This document shows, piece after piece, positions 54,501-61,900 of a stretch of 64,000 nt of DNA. The notes under the pieces were generated by a model, which saw nothing but the letters and a program-made list of their open reading frames with translations, made no database searches and was not told the origin of the DNA. The position numbers and the translations under genes were made by a program. Origin of the DNA: JANLUX01 sp031409815 (lineage in GTDB: Bacteria; Bacteroidota; Bacteroidia; AKYH767-A; OLB10); contig JANNXV010000011.1 of the NCBI GenBank assembly GCA_031409815.1, positions 16,005 through 80,004 of the forward strand. The letters run 5' to 3'. Each line of letters opens with the position of its first letter. Position 1 is the stretch's first letter.

Positions 54501-55639
54501 TATCCTGTAGCACCGGGCAGCTAACTTATTTTGTGCCTTCAAATGGTGGCCCCGTTGCTACTATTTCCGCACATAGTGATGTGCGCTGCAAGGACGAAAC
54601 AAATGGTTCAGCAACAGTTATTCAGACCGGAGGAATTGGTACCATAACATACGAATGGTTCCCTTACGGAGGCACTGCGTATTATACGGAAGTTTTAGGA
54701 GCAGGTGATTTTTATGTACTAGTTACAGATGCTAACGGATGTGCAGACACAGCACAAGTAACTATAAATGAACCTGATTCATTACTAACTACTATTTCTT
54801 CAGTAATGGCTAGTTGTGGCAATTCTGATGGAACAGCCATTGCCACTGTAACAGGAGGCAGAATGCCTTATTTATATGTTTGGTACGATGCCGCATTTGA
54901 AACTGTCGGTACAGATAACGACACCGTTACAGGGCTGATGGCAGGCACCTATTATTCGGTGGTAAGCGACTTAGGAGGTCAATGCCAATCTGTAGCAGTT
55001 TTTAATATAACGGAAATTTGTGATGCAGTTTTGGATTTAACTGTTTACATAGAAGGTTATGATATAGGGCTTGGAATGCAGCCTGTACTTTTTAATAGTG
55101 CTCAAGCATTGGGTAACACTTATCCAAATACAACCGACTGTGATACAATCATTGTTGAATTACGCAACCCTTCAGATTTAGCTACCGTTGTTGAAAGCAA
55201 AATAGCCGTATTGCAGGTTGATGGTACAGCAAATGTTACTTATCCTGGAGCTATTAGCGGAGGCGATTATTATATTGTTGTTCGCAATCGAACATCAGTA
55301 GAAACCTGGAGTGCTTTGCCAGTTACTTTTTCGGAATTAACAAATTATAATTTCAGTGATTCAGCAAGCAGGGCTTTTGGTAATAATCAGAAAGAGTCCG
55401 TTCTCTCACCCGGAATTTGGGTAATGTATTCAGGAGATATTGATGATGGTAGCTCAACACCTTTACAAGATGGATTTGTGGATGCCTTTGACTTCCTCTT
55501 AATGGATGTAGATATTCAGGGCGGAGTATCAGGGTACTATGTTACTGATATAAATGGAGATGGTTTTGTAGACGCCTTTGATTTTCTGGTACTTGATCCC
55601 AATATTCAATTAGGTATTTCAAGGTTAACACCTCCTTAA
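48548..55639 (+). CDS. Giant secreted Ig/YDG/SprB-repeat protein with dockerin-like end
   Basis: A 2363-residue exported protein: signal about 1-31 (IIIVCFLTALIIISSTKSWGQ). Residues 40-250 are a secreted beta-sandwich; 255-330 an anchor-type Ig domain; about 576-662 a YDG domain (NKVYDGNTSALIDV); four BIg-like repeats near 664-745, 746-826, 1103-1183 and 1184-1266 (each starting (N/G)QTI.F and ending ATASSG...); a jelly-roll-like insert about 830-1020; an FN3 module near 1481; SprB-type repeats near 1752-1820, 2007-2075 and 2080-2150 (PYGYLWSNGQTTATATGLSGG). The end (about 2297-2355) holds two calcium-binding dockerin-like motifs, DGFVDAFDFLLMD and DINGDGFVDAFDFLVLD, instead of a typical T9SS sorting domain. 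Likely a surface adhesin. The giant gene at 55975 follows. Confidence 0.9.
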   Translation: MMNNKKVKQTIIIVCFLTALIIISSTKSWGQLLVQDFNFTGTLTANSWVAHSGSGTNPISTTTGLTYAGHQGSGVGNAALLGNAGGEDDNITFANQNAPDQSVYFSCLVRITDAAATKTGDYFMHLGTPGGSTFTLFAARVFAKITSSNVNFGISNTSTATYGTTNFAKNTTYLLVVKYVITVGGNDPVSLWVIPTGIPATEVLAGTPEISSTTTAGQDAINTIALRQGSNTTSPQTVVDAIRVGLTWESVTPLAVPNLSISGVQNHGTLCQGNAGSSIQYTINNSGATAAGIAIASSDGQFAVSNIPATVPAGGTANFNVIFTPLAGGAQSSTITVTSTTSGSNSPTINLIGIGQAPVSPVVSSLSATAILTSSAVINGDLLTLGVCPSTTQKGFVYSLTTANSDPFVDSAGVTKSVVAGVTTGSFFLQLLSLPPNTSYSYKAYVYDGSTYTYGAVTTFTTDPPPSAVVSVTGSLSSVNTTYGTASNPVTSFGVSGTNLTADILIVAPYGFEMSSGGSYNDSLLLTQTMGSVGNTTIDVRLSDTTDVGTYSGNITLTSAGSNNPLLPTVASVVSPKPLSVSGAVAQNKVYDGNTSALIDVSNATLAVLVNNDVVTVSGGGNFNDSNAGVGKSVTTNLLLGGADAGNYTLNQPSGLTANILQAGQTITFGVLPVKTFGNAPFKLLATASSGLVVSYQSSNPLVATISNDTVFIVGTGTSTITSLQSGNINYNAAINVPQTLTVNQANQTITFSTLPNKTIADVPFSLTATASSNLTVSYMSSNTSVATVVGNIVTIQGVGTTTITASQSGNANFLAATDVARTLTVTYTVIAAWQFGTPQAVGDEVTYNATTNHTNINSVTLSRGSGILPTSLSRGFSSNNFSASPNTKANAIATNQFYQFTINPKNNYITSLNTLYARLRRTSAGANAYIWRYSTDGTNFFDIGTDVNYTSTADGVDQAQINLAAVQALQRIENITSVTFRLYAWGATSLSGTFAVGRYGSGITTNSLAVDGTVDSIMAPVINSVLTAAGTTGVPFNYTITATNIPTSFSSTVLPPGLVLNTYSGAITGNPTTVGPGTYNVDITVNNSAGTDTKTLVITIAKGNQTISFAALTPKTYGNAPFNLTATASSGLAITYVSSDTTVAKVTGNTVTIIGGGNTNITASQTGNADFNAAADVTQNLVVNKANQTIAFGPLANKLTTDPASVLGATASSGLIISYQSSNPLVAVVSNDTLYITGPGTTTITASQPGNNNFNAAANVSQSLLVTDPFAPVLSATTLTDFGEVCLDTTAGPNTFTIAGLNLSTDSIVVGPLSGFSFSLNDTTYSDSLVITQSGGSFSQLVYVKFRPVAVQSYNGNILIKGGSAPQINVFAYGIGINTPASVITESAISVTQLSATLPATVASIGCTPISTYGFEYSLTNGFINGSGTQVASNNLSGSAFSVTLGALIPNTPYYYKAYVINAGGTSYGTQQSFTTLTVGAPVALTATNIDSTSFRAYWNVVGGATSYKLDVSTSNTFFEPVNPILAGWSFPVNGTNVTADNANTNNTAKTLTTNGGSIADATGASTRAPSTSSWQSGSGSKNWQIEINTTGFFNLKLSSAQRSSGTGPRNFKVQYKIGSGPFADVLGGAVLVANDFTSGVLTNLSLPAACDNQTSVTIRWIMTSNTNVNGDVNGVASGGTSRIDNILVSSAIPSFVGIYNDLTVNDTSLSVVGLSPNTVYYYRVRAVSIAGTTGNSNTISARTCTNAILSKSYIEPSCNGNGNDASATVNATSGTLPYGYLWSNGQTTATATGLSGGKYFITVTSNTGCPVKDSVVVVAPAPASPKIIPGNMLLCSGQNIYLHVIDTGAYSGGYPLGTTVDWVNIVQGLSPNDSVNSSGIADFTAVVHIPSQNNCTYTSPTVNIGTHQLNVLPVISSSTCGISNGKILVNVIGTPPFRYEWSDGTNLIRDLTTPNTSDSITGLLGGFYKLTVTDNYGNLNPGLSCSTGQLTYFVPSNGGPVATISAHSDVRCKDETNGSATVIQTGGIGTITYEWFPYGGTAYYTEVLGAGDFYVLVTDANGCADTAQVTINEPDSLLTTISSVMASCGNSDGTAIATVTGGRMPYLYVWYDAAFETVGTDNDTVTGLMAGTYYSVVSDLGGQCQSVAVFNITEICDAVLDLTVYIEGYDIGLGMQPVLFNSAQALGNTYPNTTDCDTIIVELRNPSDLATVVESKIAVLQVDGTANVTYPGAISGGDYYIVVRNRTSVETWSALPVTFSELTNYNFSDSASRAFGNNQKESVLSPGIWVMYSGDIDDGSSTPLQDGFVDAFDFLLMDVDIQGGVSGYYVTDINGDGFVDAFDFLVLDPNIQLGISRLTPP

Positions 55640-55974
55640 GCAATAACTGATAAGTTTGGGTTTGCCCGAATATCTGGAGAGCAACTTTTAAAAGATAATT
55701 TTTCTCTAACAAAAAACTATTCCTGTTGAAATTCAAAAGGTTACATGTTTTTTGAATGATAATAAAATTAATTTCTTGCATAATAAGATTTTTTGCTACC
55801 TTGCGATGGCTTTCTAACTTGAACTAATCTGGTTTTCTAGCAAACTTGACTTTATGTACCTATTATTAAATCAACTTGTTTATGTCAGTTAGTGCCTATT
55901 AATATGCATTCAAATAGTCGCTGAAAACAAATAATATAAAATATCAAATAAATTAATAACTAATAACCATAATC
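55640..55974. other. 335-base spacer between the two giant genes
   Basis: AT-rich, no ORF with a start and no tRNA or clear hairpin terminator. It holds a probable promoter at 55776-55804 for the downstream gene, leaving about a 160-base untranslated leader. Nothing else was recognised. Confidence 0.6.
55776..55804 (+). promoter_or_regulatory. Putative promoter of the giant HYR-repeat gene
   Basis: TTG (55776-55778), 18 bases, then TACCTTGC (55797-55804), one base off TAnnTTTG at each end of the consensus. Leader length about 160 bases. Confidence 0.35.
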
Positions 55975-58900
55975 ATGAAAAAAACCTTAACAAAAATCAG
56001 ACTAAGAAAAACGCCATGGATGGTATCCTTGGGTATGATCGTAGCCATTATCGGGATAATGCTATCGGTCACATGTGCGCGTGCGCAAACACCTTTCACT
56101 ACCCAAAATTTGGTAGTGCTGCAAGTGGGAGACGGTTCTTCGGCTCTTACCGGCTCTTCAACTCCGGTTTCATTGCAGGAGTATACAACTGGTGGAGGAT
56201 TTGTGAATACTCATGCAATTCCGAGTGTTGGCAACCCAAAGCTAACGATGAGTGGTACAGGGTCATCTGAAGGACAGATTACCCGTTCTGCCGATTACTC
56301 ATCAATAGTGTTGGCTGGGTATGATGTAATTCCTGGTCAGCAAAGTTCAGGAAGTGCTTCCAACGTTGTGCCCAGAGTAATTGGTACAATGGATGCAACA
56401 GGTGCTTATTCAAGTACCTTGTCTTCTGCTACCTATTATTCCGGTAACGCTTTCAGAAGTGCTGCTGCCGATTGTAATGATTATTGGGGTACCGGTACAG
56501 GTGCCAATAGCGGTATTAATTATTTTGGTAACGGCCCGGTAAGTAACGTTTCATTAACAGTTACAAATACAAGGGTTGCAAACGTTTATAACGGTCAATT
56601 ATATTTTTCGACAGGAAATACTTTTTTTGGTATATATAAAGTAGGTGCCGGTAAGCCAACAACAGCAGGTGAAATCTCAACAGTTGAAATTAATACTGGT
56701 ACAGGTTCAAGTCCTTTTGCTTTTGCTTTTAATGCTGCTGGTAACATTTGTTATATTGCAGATGCTCGTACTAATGGCTTAGGCGGTGTTCAGAAATGGG
56801 TTTATTCTGCCGGAAGCTGGAGTTTAGCATATACTTTAAGTGTTGGTGCTAATAAAGGTGCAGTTGGTTTAACAGTTGATTTTACCAATGATCCTGTAAT
56901 ATACGCCACCACTACAACTAGTATTAGTAGCCAATTGGTTACAATTACTGATAATGGCGCTGGTTCGCCATTTGCTGTGCTAGCTACTGCGCCAGCAAAT
57001 ACAGTGTTTAGAGGTGTAGCATTTGCTCCAATTCCTCCTCCTGCAGTTAATCCAACAAGCAACAGTCCTATCTGCCCCGGTGCTACTCTAGAATTGTATG
57101 CAAATGCAACTGGCGGGCCTACTTTAACTTATTCATGGACAGGTGTTGGTACATTTAACCCATCAACAACAGTTTCTGATCCAACAGTAACTGGAGCTGC
57201 TTCAGGTTTATATTCTGTAACTGTATCTAATGGTTGCGTTTCTACTTCGGGTTCCACAACAGTTGTTTTGGATAACACTCCACCTGAAATTACTTGTCCG
57301 GGTAATGTAACACTTGATTGTGCGGCTGATCATTCACCGACAGCAGCAGGTTCAGCAACAGCAACGGATAATTGTGGATCAACTACCATATCTCATACAG
57401 ATGCAACTACACCTGGTAACTGTGCAGGTAACTATGTTATCACGCGTACCTGGACAGCAACCGATGGTAATAATAACTCAGTAAGTTGTACTCAAACAAT
57501 TAATGTTACTGATACACACGGACCTATATTAACAGGCGTTCCTGCAGATGCTACAGCAGATTGTGCTAGTGTGCCTGCAGCAGCTACAGTTACTGCAACA
57601 GATGATTGCAGTGGATTGAGCGGCAGCGGTGGAAACAGTGTTAGCGGTGTGATCGATAATAATGATCTGGTTTGGACTGCCTATGGATTTCCCGCAGTGT
57701 ATGATCTCTATACATTTACAATGTCAGCATCAGGGAATTATGATTTCTCTCACATTGTGAACATTACTCAGGGCACTCCACAAATTGTAAACCTCTACTT
57801 CTTCGCGGGTAATTTCAATCCTAATGTTCAGGGTGGATTTTTCTTCGGTTCAGGCATTAGTAATTATACACATTTCTTTAATGCGGGTACTTATCAGGTT
57901 GTTGTTGTCCAAAACTATCTTAGCACTATTAACTCAGGTAACCCATTTAGTGCTAACTACACACTTACTATCAATCCTTCCATGGGAAATCCTGGTTCTG
58001 TGTCATTTGGAGGTGGATCTGGTGTGGCATTAACAGAAACAACAACTGCCGGAAATTGTGCAGGCAACTATATCCTGCACCGTACCTGGACAGCTGCTGA
58101 CAACTGTGGTAATGCAACCGCTGCAACTCAGAACATCACTGTTACTGATACACACGGACCGACTATTTCTTGTCCTGCAGATGCATCACGTGACTGCGCT
58201 GCAGATCATACTTCAGCCTCAACAGGAACAGCAACAGCAACTGATGATTGCAGTGGTGTTGCTTCTATTACACAAAGCGATGCAACTGCTGCAGGCAACT
58301 GTGCTGGTAATTATGTTATCTCACGTACCTGGACAGCAACCGATAATTGTGGTAATTCTTCATCATGTGTTCAAACAATTACAGTTACTGATACACACGG
58401 ACCGATTATTTCTTGTCCTGCTAATGTAACCGTTGACTGCACTGCGGATAACACACCGGCAGCAACCGGAACCGCAACCGCTACTGATGATTGCAGTGGT
58501 GTTGCTTCTATATCAGGAGTAGATGCAATTTCACCGGGCAATTGTGCAGGAAACTATGTAATCAATCGCTTATGGATAGCAACTGATAGTTGTGGTAACT
58601 CCTCAACCTGTACTCAGACTATTACAGTTACTGATACACATGGACCAATATTAACAGGTGTTCCTGCAGATGCTACAGCAGACTGTGCAAATATTCCAGC
58701 AGCAGCAACCGTTACAGCAGCAGATGATTGCAGCGGTGTTAATACAGCCGGTGTAGTGTTAACTACTTCAACTTCTAATACAGGTGCTTGCAATGCTTAT
58801 ACAATGGATCCTGCCTGTAATACACAATTTGTAGACATCAGCTCAACCGGAACTTTAATTATTGGAAGTTGCGATGATTGTTTTTCAGGAGTTCTTTCGC

Positions 58901-61900
58901 CTTTTGCAGGGACTTTTAGATACAATTGTACAAACTACTCAAACATTGTAGTGAGCAATAATGGTTACATTGGCTTTGGTGGTGAAGCGTTTAATGCAGG
59001 CACACCTGGATTCTCCGAGTATGTTAATAATCCTTTGCCATATGGCTCAGCGGATGTAGCTTGTGCCTGGTGGGACGATCTGTATTTAGGTACAGTTCAC
59101 ATACAGACTATTGGAACAAAAACAATTATTCAGTGGACTCTTCAAGGTCAATTCCCTGTTAATCCATCTTCAGGTACAATCACCGTACAGGCAATTCTTG
59201 ATGCATCTGACAATTCGATTAAATTCCTATATCCTGATGCAGTATTTGCAAATGGACAATCAGGTATCGACTTTGCTGCCAGCGCAACAATTGGTCTCAA
59301 CTTTATTGGCGGAACTGCAGTTCAATACTCATACAATACAGCATCGATTACAAATGGTCAATGTATAGCATTTACACCGGCTGCAACATGTGCAGGTAAC
59401 TATATTATTCATAATACCTGGACAGCAACTGATAACTGTGGTAATGCAACCTCTGCAAGCCAGAACATCACAGTTACTGATACACATGGCCCAACAATTA
59501 CTTGCCCTGCTGATGCAAACATTGACTGTACTGCAGATAATACTCCTGCAGCAACAGGAACTGCAACAGCCACTGATGATTGCAGCGGAGTTGCTTCAAT
59601 AACAAAAAGTGATGCAATTGGATTAGGCAACTGTGCAGGAAACTATCAAATTACTCGTACATGGACAGCAACCGATAATTGTGGTAATTCTTCTTCATGT
59701 GTTCAAACAATAAATGTTACTGATACACACGGACCGATTATTTCTTGTCCTTCAGATGCAAGCGTTGACTGTTCAGCAGATCATACTTCAGCCTCAACAG
59801 GAACTGCAACCGCAACTGATGATTGCAGTGGTGTTGCTTCTATTACACAAAGTGATGCAACTGCTGCAGGCAACTGTGCAGGAAACTATCAAATTACTCG
59901 TACATGGACAGCAACCGATAATTGTGGTAATTCTTCTTCCTGTGTTCAAACAATTACTGTTACCGATACACAGGGACCGATTATTTCATGTCCTGCCGAT
60001 GCAAACCTTGATTGTACTGCCGATAACACATCAGCAGCAACAGGAACCGCAACCGCTACTGATGATTGCAGTGGTGTTGCGTCTATTACACAAAGTGATG
60101 CTACTGCTGCTGGCAATTGCGCAGGTAATTATGTAATCTCACGTACCTGGACAGCAACCGATAATTGTGGTAACGCTTCTTCATGTGTTCAAACAATTAA
60201 TGTTACTGATACACACGGACCGATTATTTCATGTCCTGCCGATGCAAACCTTGATTGTACTGCCGATAACACTTCAGCAGCTAATGGAACAGCAACAGCA
60301 ACTGATGATTGCAGTGGTGTTGCTTCTATTACACAAAGTGATGCAACTGCTGCAGGTAATTGTGCAGGTAATTATGTTATCTCACGTACCTGGACAGCAA
60401 CCGATAATTGTGGTAACTCTTCTTCATGTGTTCAAACAATTACAGTTACTGATACACACGGACCGATATTAGCAGGTGTTCCTGCTGATGCTACAGCAGA
60501 TTGCGCAAGTATTCCTGCAGCAGCAACCGTTACAGCAACGGATGATTGCAGCGGATTTACCGGCAACGGTGGAAACAGTGTCAGCGGTGTGATCGATAAT
60601 AACGACCCATCTTGGACATGTTTTGGTCCTAATGTTGTATATGATTTATATTCATTTACCGTTACGGCTTCAGGAAATTATGACTTCACTCAGATAGTAA
60701 GTTGGAATCAGGGTACACCTGCTGTTGGTGATTTCTATGTATACTCCACTGCCAGTCCATTCGATCCTAATAATTGTAACAATTATATTTTCTTTCAATA
60801 TTTCCCAAATTTTGGACAAGGAACTAATAACTATACACATTTCCTCAATGCGGGAAGTTATCAGGTAGCTATAATCCAAGGTTGGTTCAGCACTTCTAAT
60901 TCAGGTTTTCCATTCAGTGCAAACTACTTACTTAACATCAATCCTTCAATAGGAAATGCTGGTTCTGTGTCATTTGGAGGTGGATCAGGTGTGGCATTAA
61001 CAGAAACAACAACGGCTGGAAATTGTGCGGGTAACTATATTCTGCACCTTACCTGGACCGCAACCGACAACTGTGGCAATGCAACCTCTGCAACACAGAA
61101 CATCACTGTTACCGATACACATGGTCCAATAATAACTTGCCCTGCTGATGCAGCACGTGACTGCGCTGCAGATCATACTTCAGCCTCAACAGGAACCGCA
61201 ACCGCAACTGATGATTGCAGTGGTGTTGCTTCTATAACTGAAAGTGATTCTACAGTAGCCGGAAATTGTCCAAGTAATTATATAATTATTCGTACCTGGA
61301 CAGCAACCGATAATTGCGGTAATTCTTCAACTTGTCAACAAACTATTACAGTGACTGACACGCATGCTCCAACATTAACCTTAAATGCAGCAGGTGGTCC
61401 TCTTACAGGTTTGGGATCAATGAATACTTATTATCCATTAGTTCCGGGAAGTCCTAACGGAGGAGTAACACATGGTCATGGTATTGCTTACGATACTGAC
61501 AGAAATACGCTTTGGGTTACTGATGATGAAGGAATTGACGATGTGCGTGAATACGCTGCTACTCAACCTAATTTCTCTGTTTTACCTCAATTATCGAGCT
61601 TCCATCCTGCAGGCCTGAATTCTTCAATTGAAGGAATTGCGTTTGATGCTACTGATAATACACTTTGGATCATTGATAATTCTGGCCATGTTGTACATTA
61701 CAGCCGTAGCGGAGTTGCTTTACCAGGTGGCTTTAATGTTTTTATCGGTGGAACATTTGGAATAGCACTTCAGGGTAATTACTTCTGGATTGACAATGGA
61801 AATACAGTTTATAGGTACAACAAAGTAGGAGGAGCTTATACAGGAGTTAATTTCTTTGTTGGACAATTAACTGTATCATATGATCCTGAGCGTAATTTAT

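Noticed and set aside
58058..60472. A series of +2-frame ORFs (58058-58429, 59390-59602, 59714-60136, 60167-60472)
   Set aside because: They are out-of-frame readings of the tandem HYR-like repeats, with Leu/Gln-rich nonsense composition and no homology-like motifs.
57271..61356. Tandem repeats read as a CRISPR array
   Set aside because: The period is 243 bases, coding, with conserved protein motifs and no short identical repeats alternating with unique spacers.
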